Shown: in pieces, positions 17,236 to 25,015 of the stretch
How positions within the stretch are numbered: position 1 is the stretch's first letter
Layout of the letters: every line of letters starts with the position of its first letter
Assembly (NCBI RefSeq): GCF_024347095.1
Contig: NZ_AP024903.1
Span: 1,984,001 to 2,048,000, forward strand
Source of the DNA: Vibrio rhizosphaerae
GTDB taxonomy: Bacteria; Pseudomonadota; Gammaproteobacteria; Enterobacterales; Vibrionaceae
Reading direction: 5' to 3'
DNA: 64,000 nucleotides
Notes under the pieces: model-generated
The model's database searches: none
The model's input: the letters and a program-made list of their open reading frames with translations, nothing else
What the model was told of the DNA's origin: nothing
Position numbers and translations under genes: made by a program

Positions 17236-18468
17236 TTAAACAAAGAAAGCGGGGCGAAAACCAGCGTAACCGCCCGAGTCAGACCGTGCAGTACGCAGAT
17301 GGAGAGCGCCTAGCCCGGTGACCGGGCCATCGAACCAGAACCCCCCTCGAAGCGGGAATCGATCGCCATAATTGCGACACCAGATCCCGCCGCCAACTGT
17401 AGCCGTGGTTGCGGATTCAATCAGCAATCGACGCAACAACTCGTTAGGCGTATAACCGGCCGACTTTGTGATCGCAGCAAAATGCGAGTTATACATGTAC
17501 GGATAGTCGTGACTGTCGTCGTCAGCTGGCCCGTTACGCTTAGTCACTGAGTTACTGAGTACTGGCGAACCGATGGAACCTGTTCCGCTTTGATTGTCAG
17601 ATGCCGAATCAAAATAGGCTGGGTGGCGATGCCAGTTGGCCTCAGCAACTGCCGGATTGTTATCCAGCGTTGTCAGGATCTGCCCGTCATCCAGCTTCAT
17701 CTGGTCAATCCACTCCCACACATTGCCAACCAGGTCGCATACACCGAACTCGCTATGATCGTGATTCCACGTGACTGGACCTTTGCCTGTGCCGGTTCGT
17801 CCGGTGCCGTTGGTATCGCCGGGCAATCCGTCGTCGACACGGCGAGCGGTTTCCCACTTCGCCTCATGGCTGCGGCCATAGTTCGTATTGCCGCGAGGCA
17901 CTGTACCGTTAGCCAGAGACCAGAGCGCAATCGCGGCCCACTCATGAATCGACATCAGGTGCCAGTTGTCGCCTTTCTGGGTGCAGAGCCGCTTTGCAGT
18001 GTCATAGTTAACCGAGGTGCGCGGTTGAGGGCCGCCGATGACGGCGGAACCGTCTGCTGCTGCCGATGCCAGATATTTGCCGACGAGAATTTCACCGCGA
18101 GGCGCTCCGTTGGTTATAAATGCAGGATGAACGCCGGTGCCAAGATTAAGATCGGCTAATCCCAGATCTTCAATGTTGAAGCGCGGAATAACGCACATGA
18201 TATTCGGGTTACCCTGAGCATCATAAATGACCGTGTTTCGACCACCTGAGTTATGCTCGATAGCCTTTCGATACCCATCTGTTGCGATGATAGTCAGATT
18301 GCTGGTCTTTTGGTCATATATACTTTCAACCTTGGTTATCGAGTAATTGATGTTTTTATCAATTGCAGCCATTTTACCAGACACTGCCTGTACGACAGCT
18401 TGAGAAGCTGCCGTTTGTTCTTGCGATGCTTGTTTAAGTAACTGCAATTCTTCAATGATATTAGCCAT
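17236..18468 (-). CDS. FGE/C-type-lectin-fold variable receptor-binding protein, cassette 2
   Basis: The 410-residue paralogue has the same layout as cassette 1: coiled coil, FGE-type fold with G-N-V-W-E-W, variable C-terminus, G-F-R-P-A-F-F-V. Its variable segment is the most different of the three, with R-T-A-R-S-D-S-G-G-Y-A before the conserved end. The gene has its own GGAGG ribosome binding site. It is separated from the complete collar gene by cassette 3 and a terminator, so its expression depends on readthrough or a local promoter that I could not identify. Confidence 0.85.
   Translation of the reverse strand: MANIIEELQLLKQASQEQTAASQAVVQAVSGKMAAIDKNINYSITKVESIYDQKTSNLTIIATDGYRKAIEHNSGGRNTVIYDAQGNPNIMCVIPRFNIEDLGLADLNLGTGVHPAFITNGAPRGEILVGKYLASAAADGSAVIGGPQPRTSVNYDTAKRLCTQKGDNWHLMSIHEWAAIALWSLANGTVPRGNTNYGRSHEAKWETARRVDDGLPGDTNGTGRTGTGKGPVTWNHDHSEFGVCDLVGNVWEWIDQMKLDDGQILTTLDNNPAVAEANWHRHPAYFDSASDNQSGTGSIGSPVLSNSVTKRNGPADDDSHDYPYMYNSHFAAITKSAGYTPNELLRRLLIESATTATVGGGIWCRNYGDRFPLRGGFWFDGPVTGLGALHLRTARSDSGGYAGFRPAFFV
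17257..17385 (-). other. Hypervariable region (DGR VR-like) of cassette 2
   Basis: About 43 codons between the conserved G-G-G and G-F-R-P-A-F. In the core 27 columns from R-G-G to I/A-G-F-R-P, about 17 differ between at least two of the three cassettes. Confidence 0.75.
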
Positions 18469-18787
18469 GATTAGCCTCCAATATTCTCAATCTCTCACTC
18501 ATATTCATATATCTATGACCTTGTTTAATTTGAATTACCTGACTATGTAAAAACGCAACTGCATCCATCATCATTTCTGTATCAATCAAAATATTGCGAT
18601 TTTCTGTGCCCACCACGACCGTCACGCTATCGCTAGACAGGGCGCTTAAATCTAACGTAAACGACTGAATGCAATGGTCATTTCTCGATTTATAGTTCAG
18701 CATTGTTATAGTTCAGCATTGTTATAGTTCAGCATTGTTATAGTTCAGCATTGTATTCGGCGCAGAAATCACCCCAAACAAGGTGCC
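18461..18787 (-). pseudogene. Truncated fibre collar gene (gpH C-terminal fragment), cassette 2
   Basis: Same fragment of the collar gene as in cassette 1 but enlarged by a four-copy 16-bp repeat. Because 48 extra bases were added inside a fragment with no start, the frame is kept only from the ATG at 18703 (M-L-N-Y-K-S-R-N). The fragment joins directly to the terminator of cassette 3, as in cassette 1. Confidence 0.8.
18690..18753. repeat. Four tandem copies of a 16-bp repeat
   Basis: The unit TTATAGTTCAGCATTG occurs four times head to tail. The complete collar gene and the cassette 1 fragment have one copy. Slippage or unequal exchange in the remnant explains the 48-bp difference in size. 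Confidence 0.95.
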
Positions 18788-18826
18788 TAAAAACTCAGCA
18801 TCAGGCTGGGATTTGGGGATAAAAAA

Positions 18827-18847
18827 ACCGCCTAATTTAAGCGGTTC
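18827..18847 (-). terminator. Intrinsic terminator after fibre cassette 3
   Basis: Same AACCGC...GCGGTT hairpin with seven following T residues on the minus strand as in the other cassettes, just after the 91-residue gene. Confidence 0.75.
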
Positions 18848-18848
18848 A

Positions 18849-19124
18849 TTACGATTCTGATAGCAGCGGGTAACGGGCTTTAATCTCAGCGACTTTATCA
18901 CGCCAAACTTGCTCAGATTCAGGCGTCTTGTCGTACTGCCACTCCATAAACAGAGGGTCTGACTCAACGCGGTAAGCTCCTTGTCGTTTGACAATGTTTT
19001 GAGCCTCCTCAAAATCTTTTTGCTGCAAAACAGACTCGATCTGCTCCTGAGTCATACCCAACGAATTCATATAGCTGTAGGTCGTATCTGTTTGAGTTCG
19101 ACCCTGAAAAATATAACTAAACAT
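18849..19124 (-). CDS. Small tail-fibre-associated protein, cassette 3
   Basis: The 91-residue copy lies next to the variable protein that follows the complete collar gene, so this is probably the expressed member. It differs from cassettes 1 and 2 at few positions (V-E-S-D-P, Y-P-L-L-S-E-S). Likely fibre chaperone or assembly protein. Confidence 0.75.
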   Translation of the reverse strand: MFSYIFQGRTQTDTTYSYMNSLGMTQEQIESVLQQKDFEEAQNIVKRQGAYRVESDPLFMEWQYDKTPESEQVWRDKVAEIKARYPLLSES

Positions 19125-19138
19125 CTGTTTTACTCCGG

Positions 19139-20371
19139 TTAAACAAAGAAAGCGGGACGAAAACCGATGTTACTGTACGAGTATGACCGACCATAGTTCA
19201 GAGCGAGTGCGCCCAGTCCGGAGAACGATCCATCGTACCAGCTGGCCCCGCGAAACGGGAGCCGCTCGCCATAGTTGAGACACCAGATCCCGCCGCCAAC
19301 TGTAGCCGTGGTTGCGGATTCAATCAGCAATCGACGCAACAACTCGTTAGGCGTATAACCGGCCGACTTGGTGATCGCAGCAAAATGCGAGTTATGCATA
19401 TACGGATACTTGTAAATATCGTTATCAGCAGGCCCGTTACGCTTGGTCACTGAGTTGCTGAGTACTGGCGAACCGATGTAACCTGTTCCGCTTTGATTTT
19501 CAGAGGTTAAATCAAAATACGCAGGGTGACGATGCCAGTTGCCCTCAGCAACTGCCGGATTGTTATCCAGCGTTGTCAGGATCTGCCCGTCATCCAGCTT
19601 CATCTGGTCAATCCACTCCCACACATTGCCAACCAGGTCACATACACCGAACCCGCTATGATCGTGATTCCACGTGACAGGACCTTTGCCTGTGCCGGTT
19701 CGTCCGGTGCCGTTGGTATCGCCGGGCAATCCGTCGTCGACACGGCGAGCGGTTTCCCACTTCGCCTCATAGCTGCGGCCATGGTACGTATTGCCGCGAG
19801 GTACTGTGCCGTTCGCCAGAGACCAGAGCGCAATCGCGGCCCACTCATGAATCGACATCAGGTGCCAGTTGTCGCCTTTCTGTGTGCAGAGCTGCTTTGC
19901 AGTGTCATAGTTAACCGAGGTTCGCGGTTGAGGGCCACCGATGACGGCGGAACCGTCTGCTGCTGCCGATGCCAGATATTTGCCGACGAGAATTTCACCG
20001 CGAGGCGCTCCGTTGGTTATAAATGCAGGATGAACGCCGGTGCCAAGATTAAGATCGGCTAATCCCAGATCTTCAATGTTGAAGCGCGGAATAACGCACA
20101 TGATATTCGGGTTACCCTGAGCATCATAAATGACGGTATTTCGACCGCCGGAGTTATGCTCGATAGCCTTTCGATACCCATCTGTTGCGATGATAGTCAG
20201 ATTGCTGTTTTTTTGGTCATATGTACTTTCAACCTTGGCTATTGAATCGTTGATGTTTTTATCAATCGCAGCCATTTTGCCAGACACTGCCTGTACGACA
20301 GCTTGAGAAGCTGCCGTTTGTTCTTGCGATGCTTGTTTAAGTAACTGCAATTCTTCAATGATATTAGCCAT
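19139..20371 (-). CDS. FGE/C-type-lectin-fold variable receptor-binding protein, cassette 3 (next to intact collar gene)
   Basis: The 410-residue protein has the same layout as the two downstream paralogues. It directly follows the intact collar/fibre gene, overlapping it by 8 bp, so it is the copy placed to be the functional tail tip. Its variable segment (S-W-Y-D-G-S-F-S-G-L-G near residue 372, then N-Y-G-R-S-Y-S-Y-S-N-I-G-F-R-P) keeps the framework W, G, L, R and S residues that DGR variable proteins share, with aromatic, Asp, Asn and Ser at the exposed sites. Its role is probably binding to a cell-surface receptor of the target bacterium. Confidence 0.87.
   Translation of the reverse strand: MANIIEELQLLKQASQEQTAASQAVVQAVSGKMAAIDKNINDSIAKVESTYDQKNSNLTIIATDGYRKAIEHNSGGRNTVIYDAQGNPNIMCVIPRFNIEDLGLADLNLGTGVHPAFITNGAPRGEILVGKYLASAAADGSAVIGGPQPRTSVNYDTAKQLCTQKGDNWHLMSIHEWAAIALWSLANGTVPRGNTYHGRSYEAKWETARRVDDGLPGDTNGTGRTGTGKGPVTWNHDHSGFGVCDLVGNVWEWIDQMKLDDGQILTTLDNNPAVAEGNWHRHPAYFDLTSENQSGTGYIGSPVLSNSVTKRNGPADNDIYKYPYMHNSHFAAITKSAGYTPNELLRRLLIESATTATVGGGIWCLNYGERLPFRGASWYDGSFSGLGALALNYGRSYSYSNIGFRPAFFV
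19160..19288 (-). other. Hypervariable region (DGR VR-like) of cassette 3
   Basis: About 43 codons before the conserved G-F-R-P-A-F-F-V end. Many variable codons have the form NNC or NNT with both first and second bases changed between copies, as expected when AAC/AAT template codons undergo adenine mutagenesis. Confidence 0.75.
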
Positions 20372-20918
20372 GATTAGCCTCCAATATCCTCAATCTCTCA
20401 CTCATATTCATATATGTATGACCTTGTTTAATTTGAATTACCTGACTACGTAAAAACGCAACTGCATCCATCATCATTTCTGTATCAATCAAAATGTTGA
20501 GATTTTCTGTGCCCACCACGACCGTCACGGTATCGCTAGGCAGAGCGCTTAAATCTAACGTAAACGGCTGAATACAATGGCCATTTCTCGCTTTATAGTT
20601 CAGCGTTGTATTCGGCGCAGAAATCACACCAAACAAGGTGCCATCTTCTAGCCAAAAGCCGAGTTCACGAATGGGATATTCATCAGGTCCAGAGAACTTA
20701 GCCACCGCCTGTATCTGGCTGCCACCTATATCTTTGAATTCACTAAATTCAACCCGCTGTAATTCATTCTGCAACGTCGTTTGATTCGGATTTGGGGTAT
20801 AGGCCCGATCACCGGCTGATACCCATTTTAATGATAACTGGATCCCCTTTGCTTTGGCGCTGATACATTCCTCCAGGCCTTTGCGGGTGATCACTAACTT
20901 AATTGTGTCTTCACTCAT
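20364..20918 (-). CDS. Tail collar/fibre N-terminal protein (gpH-like)
   Basis: The 184-residue protein corresponds to the N-terminal collar domain of P2 gpH-type fibres (I-K-L-V-I-T-R-K-G-L-E-E-C at the start, then E-Y-P-I-R-E-L-G-F-W and L-F-G-V-I-S-A-P-N). Instead of continuing into a long fibre, it stops and the variable protein begins 8 bp earlier in another frame. It probably binds the baseplate and presents the variable protein. Its 3' half is the part repeated in the two downstream cassettes. Confidence 0.87.
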   Translation of the reverse strand: MSEDTIKLVITRKGLEECISAKAKGIQLSLKWVSAGDRAYTPNPNQTTLQNELQRVEFSEFKDIGGSQIQAVAKFSGPDEYPIRELGFWLEDGTLFGVISAPNTTLNYKARNGHCIQPFTLDLSALPSDTVTVVVGTENLNILIDTEMMMDAVAFLRSQVIQIKQGHTYMNMSERLRILEANHG

Positions 20919-21679
20919 AATGTAGCTCTCGCATTCATGGTTAAAACGGTGATGTTGTAATGCGCTGCATAACCCGTCACCTTAATTTGACTATATCCAG
21001 CAATGACTGGAGTAACAGCACTTGCCTCAACTGTATTGATACTCATCCCGGGCGCGGTCGCACCACTGACAGAAAGAGCAACGAGAGCCTCTGGCATTGG
21101 CCATAACTGCGCATAACCCGAGGTCTTCTGTGTATTGGTCACCGGAGCGATTGCACCGGTGATACCCATGCTCGTTTCAACCCCAAACATCAAGGAAAGC
21201 TCGATTTGATCCCGTTCTGATTTGGTGTCTTCAATATAAGCGAGTAGCTTTTTGACATTGGTAACGTTGACTGGCTTGTTACCACTTTCCCAAGCCACGA
21301 TCTCTAAGCTATATGGCTGACCTTGTGGCTCTTGCTGATACCATGGTTTGATTTGACTTTGAAAATCAAATGATTCCAGTGCTAACTTGAGCCCGGCACG
21401 GGTGCCGCTCATTTTCCGAACCTGCCATGCATGTCCGGCCAGGTTGCGTTTAACCAGTTCTGTATCAGCCGTCTCCCATACTGTGAGTTGAAACTCAGCA
21501 GCGAGATAAGGAACAATTTCCATCGCCGTTTTCTGGGCATCCAGTAGATGGGGGTATGGATTGTCAATGGCATAAATTTGCTGGCTAAATGACAACTCCA
21601 TTGAACGTTCGAGCAGACTGCGGTTGTCCGGGAGGACACTATATGTTTTCAGTGTCAACGGTAATTTTGACTGACTCAA
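20915..21679 (-). CDS. Baseplate protein gpI-like
   Basis: The protein has 254 residues from a TTG start at 21679 (L-S-Q-S-K-L-P-L...), preceded by GAGG. The open frame extends further upstream inside gpJ, but that part reads like antisense-type noise. The N-terminal 150 residues (S-L-L-E-R-S-M-E, C-terminal to I-D-N-P-Y-P-H-L-L-D, and V-R-K-M-S-G-T-R-A-G-L-K-L-A-L) match the gpI wedge family. The last ~80 residues are an extra Ala/Thr/Val-rich domain. It overlaps gpJ by 41 bp and gpH by 4 bp. Confidence 0.82.
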   Translation of the reverse strand: MSQSKLPLTLKTYSVLPDNRSLLERSMELSFSQQIYAIDNPYPHLLDAQKTAMEIVPYLAAEFQLTVWETADTELVKRNLAGHAWQVRKMSGTRAGLKLALESFDFQSQIKPWYQQEPQGQPYSLEIVAWESGNKPVNVTNVKKLLAYIEDTKSERDQIELSLMFGVETSMGITGAIAPVTNTQKTSGYAQLWPMPEALVALSVSGATAPGMSINTVEASAVTPVIAGYSQIKVTGYAAHYNITVLTMNARATL

Positions 21680-22640
21680 GATAAGGTGCCTCACTGTAAG
21701 CACAACGCAATGGCTGCTCAGGTTGAATAACGTCCCCACGGTGTGCTCCGGTTGACTCCAATAGCACACTGTAGAGCATGGATGACTCGATGCTGGCACC
21801 GAGTCGATGTTGTTTCAGGGCATAAGCTTTCACTGCTTGCTCTGCCGCCATCCGCACAACATCAGCATCGGGACCGGGGCGGATATAAAGCTTCGCTTCA
21901 CACTGCCATGGGCGAATATCAGGCGCTTTTACAGTGATCAAATCGGTTTCCTGAGCGATGTCATCCCGCTCCAGATAAGTTTGAGTCGCCTCGATCAACG
22001 ACGGACTTGGCAGACCATTGCCTTCATGCGCCAGAATAAAACAATCAACGACACCGGGAGACACTTGCCGGGCTTGTGCATCTTTCGTCAAGCCAGCCAT
22101 GTCATGCGCCTGATACTCATAAGTCACGACGACTCGATTTTTCTCATGGCTATTGATCTGAACTTCAGGTCGGCCCCCTAGAGTCATGGCATGAAAACGG
22201 TATCCGGATCGTGTACCGGTACTCGCTAAAGCATAAGCGGCCAAATAGTATCGGGAGAGCAGCGAATCATTACTCTCCATGACTGGTGGAATCGGAGGAA
22301 ATGCACCGGGGTCTCCGGGATCAAGCATCTGCCGAGTCACACCTAACTGACTTACAATTAAGTCGATCATGTCATTATCCGTCGCATACATGCCAAACAT
22401 CTGTTGTGCCTGGTCATTCAATTGCCGGATATGGTTTTGCAAAATCACCGTAAATGCTTCGACAAATTTAGTCAGTAATTCAGCTTCATTGCCGAGTGTT
22501 TCATTCACCGCAGTCGCATCATCTGGAGAATGCTGTGCAAAGTATGCCAAAATATCGCGCTTTACTTGTTGGAGCAGAACTTCAAACGGTGGGGTCTGGA
22601 TGATTTCTGGTTTAGGTAGTGGATTCTGATGTGGAAACAT
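21639..22640 (-). CDS. Baseplate wedge protein gpJ-like
   Basis: The 333-residue protein belongs to the gpJ / Mu gp47 baseplate family. Supporting segments are D-N-D-M-I-D-L-I-V-S-Q-L-G-V near residue 88 and S-L-L-S-R-Y-Y-L-A-A-Y-A-L-A-S-T-G-T-R-S-G-Y near 128. A T4 gp6-like wedge role is expected. It starts inside the end of gpW (29-bp overlap), showing translational coupling in the W-J-I-H order of P2. Confidence 0.9.
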   Translation of the reverse strand: MFPHQNPLPKPEIIQTPPFEVLLQQVKRDILAYFAQHSPDDATAVNETLGNEAELLTKFVEAFTVILQNHIRQLNDQAQQMFGMYATDNDMIDLIVSQLGVTRQMLDPGDPGAFPPIPPVMESNDSLLSRYYLAAYALASTGTRSGYRFHAMTLGGRPEVQINSHEKNRVVVTYEYQAHDMAGLTKDAQARQVSPGVVDCFILAHEGNGLPSPSLIEATQTYLERDDIAQETDLITVKAPDIRPWQCEAKLYIRPGPDADVVRMAAEQAVKAYALKQHRLGASIESSMLYSVLLESTGAHRGDVIQPEQPLRCAYSEAPYLESVKITVDTENI

Positions 22641-22971
22641 TCAGGGGTACCTCAAACTTAACTGTCCGCCCTTTCCAATTGCCTGAAAAATAAAGGCTTA
22701 GGCCAGTCGCGTGACGTGTTGCAATACAACTGTCCGGGATAAAATCAGACAGTCCGTTTTCTGGGTTATAAAATGCCTCAAGCGCAGCGGACTGAGTACG
22801 AACTAGCATATGGTCAGTCATATTCGCCGCTAAATGTTCCCGCACCCGGCTACCGAAAGCCGCGCGTTTCACGCGGCCTCCTAACGGGGTGGTCATGACT
22901 TGAGTCACCCGACTGACTAACTGTTCATAGCCTTCAATTTGTCTGCCGGTTATCCGATCAATACCAATCAT
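22612..22971 (-). CDS. Baseplate wedge protein gpW-like (gp25 family)
   Basis: The 119-residue protein has the gp25 lysozyme-like wedge pattern (V-T-Q-V-M-T-T-P-L-G-G-R-V, F-G-S-R-V at about residues 28-45). It has no catalytic function. It links sheath and baseplate. It overlaps the preceding small gene by 1 bp and gpJ by 29 bp. Confidence 0.9.
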   Translation of the reverse strand: MIGIDRITGRQIEGYEQLVSRVTQVMTTPLGGRVKRAAFGSRVREHLAANMTDHMLVRTQSAALEAFYNPENGLSDFIPDSCIATRHATGLSLYFSGNWKGRTVKFEVPLNVSTSESTT

Positions 22972-23168
22972 TAGCTCACCTTATAGACGCCGGCCGACGA
23001 ACCACCAGTGACGTTTACTTCCGCTTGCCCTTGAATATGTTCAACAACAGCTTGAGCAATCGCTTTCACCATCACTTGGGCATAAGCATGTTTGATAGCG
23101 GTCCGAAAGCCCGCATTTTCTAATTTCTGGATGATCATCCCTTCTAAAGTATCTGCATTGATAGCCAT
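22971..23168 (-). CDS. Small tail protein between gpV and gpW
   Basis: The protein has 65 residues from the ATG at 23168 (M-A-I-N-A-D-T-L-E-G), which follows a GGGGAAA ribosome binding site at the gpV stop. The C-terminus is Gly/Ser rich (V-T-G-G-S-S-A-G-V-Y). I do not recognise the family. Its tight packing between two baseplate genes implies a tail or spike function. Confidence 0.65.
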   Translation of the reverse strand: MAINADTLEGMIIQKLENAGFRTAIKHAYAQVMVKAIAQAVVEHIQGQAEVNVTGGSSAGVYKVS

Positions 23169-23169
23169 A

Positions 23170-23787
23170 TTATTTCCCCGCTGTGACTGTACTGGAACCA
23201 TCGGCGTGTGGATTGCCGGTAAAATGACAAATGTGTGCTGTCGTGACACAAGATGACCCACCGTTCAAAGCAATACTTTTGGCATCCACGGTTGCCACAT
23301 CACCAGCGACAATCTGCGCACTTTTTTCGACATTGATGTGAACATCGCCTTTAATATCGACGGTCAAGACATGATTTTTTGCATGATAGCTGGTACGACT
23401 GCCATCCGGATAAACCCGTAAGATTTCGTTGGGATCGCCACTCGGAGACGGGAAGTTATCACTGAATAATCCTGTCAGAGCGACCGTCTGGCTGCCGTTA
23501 TCACCGGCACCATAATTAAGCACCAAAGCTTGCTCACCAACCGACGGACAGCGATAGTCTCTGGTTTCACCGGCAGAAGAAGCAAACCAGCGAATAAACG
23601 GAGTCGTCAAGTCACCGTGTTTCACTTTGATCAACCAGCCGTTTTCATGAATGGCCTCAACCCGCCCTAATCGAATCAGGCTCCGGTTGCGACGTCGTAA
23701 CTCTTCCAGTTCACTGGAAAGCATTTCAATTCGCTCTAAATAGGGAGTCAGCATTTCCCGGACGAGTAATTCAATTGCCTGACGCAT
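23170..23787 (-). CDS. Baseplate assembly/spike protein gpV-like
   Basis: The protein has 205 residues from the ATG at 23787, set by a GGAGG site five bases upstream. An N-terminal helix is followed by an OB-fold (G-R-V-E-A-I-H-E-N-G-W-L-I-K-V to the G-E-Q-A-L-V-L region) and then repeats of beta strands (V-D-I-K-G-D-V-H-I-N-V, I-V-A-G-D-V-A-T-V-D-A). The C-terminal H-I-C-H-F-T-G-N-P-H is likely a metal-binding spike tip (P2 gpV binds iron through an H-x-H-type motif). It pierces the target outer membrane. Confidence 0.88.
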   Translation of the reverse strand: MRQAIELLVREMLTPYLERIEMLSSELEELRRRNRSLIRLGRVEAIHENGWLIKVKHGDLTTPFIRWFASSAGETRDYRCPSVGEQALVLNYGAGDNGSQTVALTGLFSDNFPSPSGDPNEILRVYPDGSRTSYHAKNHVLTVDIKGDVHINVEKSAQIVAGDVATVDAKSIALNGGSSCVTTAHICHFTGNPHADGSSTVTAGK

Positions 23788-24328
23788 ACTTGACCTCCAA
23801 CGGCTGATATTCATCCGCGTCATCCAAGTGTTCCGGATTCACCGCCCAGGCAATCCCACCTCGCGCTTCATCTGGTTGAATGAGAGGCTCGCCAAGGTAC
23901 AGGTTTTGCCGCCAGCTGACTGCCCGACCAATCACCTGATCCAGTTGATACTGAAGTCCGCTTGGTTCTGTACGTAAAAATTCAGGCATATCGATCTGAC
24001 GGATATCAACACCCCAGCAGTTTCTATCGATAAAGCGTTCAATCATGGCAATGCTATCCAAGACTTGGAGAAACGCCCGCTCAGCTGAACGCGGTAAGAG
24101 GCAATGAATCCGAATATGAAAACCATGACAGTATTGCCCTCGCTCATTTCGGCTCCCTGCTCTTCCATAGCGAAACTCAATCAGGAGTGTCAGAGATTCA
24201 ATAGTCATCGAGCGATATTCATCATAATTTTTCACGACGAGATCATTTCCCAATAATTGTATGAGAGAGGCTTCAATCCGTTCATAAAGCTGACTAGGGA
24301 ATTCAAGCTGTAATATGTCTGAGTTCAA
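23771..24328 (-). CDS. First gene of the tail module, putative tail completion protein
   Basis: The protein has 185 residues from a TTG start with an AGGAG ribosome binding site. It occupies the place of P2 gpR/gpS, but the match is by position and size only. The sequence is acidic with an I-E-F-R-Y-G-R segment and a C-terminal Asp/Glu-rich tail. It overlaps gpV by 17 bp. It is the first gene after the inverted repeat and terminator repeats. Confidence 0.65.
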   Translation of the reverse strand: MNSDILQLEFPSQLYERIEASLIQLLGNDLVVKNYDEYRSMTIESLTLLIEFRYGRAGSRNERGQYCHGFHIRIHCLLPRSAERAFLQVLDSIAMIERFIDRNCWGVDIRQIDMPEFLRTEPSGLQYQLDQVIGRAVSWRQNLYLGEPLIQPDEARGGIAWAVNPEHLDDADEYQPLEVKYASGN

Positions 24329-24339
24329 AATATATCTCC

Positions 24340-24362
24340 TATGTGATAATGGGTATCACATA
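24340..24362. promoter_or_regulatory. Perfect 9-bp inverted repeat before the tail operon
   Basis: TATGTGATA and TATCACATA arms flank a 5-base spacer, 12 bp upstream of the first tail gene and adjoining its ribosome binding site. It could be an operator or an RNA hairpin. The 9-base gap between TGTGA and TCACA is too long for a CRP site. Confidence 0.6.
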
Positions 24363-24485
24363 TTTCGTTGTGTTTTATATTATATAACCGAATAAATACA
24401 TAGACTGAATAAGTATCTAATTATTTTCGCCGGACGATTCAAATAAAATAAACTCAAGATATAAAACAAAAACCTTCAGTAAAAA

Positions 24486-24866
24486 GGAAATAAAAAAGCT
24501 CCACCAGTCAGGCAGAGCTTTGCAGTGTGAATATCATGCGCCATTCAAAAATATATTTCAATATCTGTGTTCATCACTTTGCGAACTGTTTATTGAATAT
24601 CAAAACTGACAACAAGCTTAAAATAAAAAAGCCCCGCCAGTCAGGCAGAGCTTTACAGTGTGGACATCATGCGCCATTCAAAAATATATTTCAATATCTA
24701 TGTTCATCACTTTGCGAACTGTTTATTGCGTATCAAATTTGACAACAAACTTAAAATAAAAAAGCTCCGCCAGTCGGACAGAGCTATGCAGTGTGGATAT
24801 CATGCGCCATTCAAAAATATATTTCAATATCTGCGTTCATCACTTTGCGAACTATTTGTTGCATAG
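24486..24866 (-). repeat. Three tandem 133-bp repeats, each with a minus-strand terminator
   Basis: The three units have exact 133-bp periodicity (hairpin bases at 24498, 24631 and 24764). Each holds a stem of the type AGCTCTGCC/GGCGGAGCT, followed on the minus strand by TTTTTTATTTT, and a shared ~100-base segment before it. They lie between the Q-like gene and the tail genes. Unit identity is about 90%. No start codon with a ribosome binding site gives a convincing gene; the plus-strand reading frames of about 70 codons are repeats of the same shadow. A repeated small RNA is an alternative. Confidence 0.85.
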
Positions 24867-24925
24867 GTAAGCGAAAAATATGAATCATAAAAAACTCAAA
24901 GGTCATGATAAACTTAAAAAACGAT

Positions 24926-24931
24926 ATTATA
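24926..24931 (-). promoter_or_regulatory. Candidate late promoter -10 box
   Basis: TATAAT on the minus strand in an AT-rich stretch right after the Q-like gene and before the three terminator repeats. No good -35 hexamer is seen 16-18 bp upstream, as in many activator- or antiterminator-dependent late promoters. Support is weak. Confidence 0.4.
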
Positions 24932-25015
24932 TAAAAATGACATTGTCTTATATAATAAATAATTGATGATTAAAGTGGATATATTAGGGATATACTAGTT
25001 TTTATAATACTCATT

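Noticed and set aside
15390..20371. Annotation of the three 410-residue proteins as formylglycine-generating enzymes (sulfatase maturation)
   Set aside because: The FGE-type fold is there, but the catalytic cysteine pair is not visible, the C-terminus is hypervariable, and the genes sit at the fibre position of a phage tail.
24340..24362. CRP binding site at the tail operon
   Set aside because: TGTGA and TCACA are separated by 9 bases rather than 6.
24486..24866. CRISPR array or small protein genes in the 133-bp repeats
   Set aside because: The units are long tandem repeats without unique spacers, and the ~70-codon frames on the plus strand have no ribosome binding site and only mirror the repeats.
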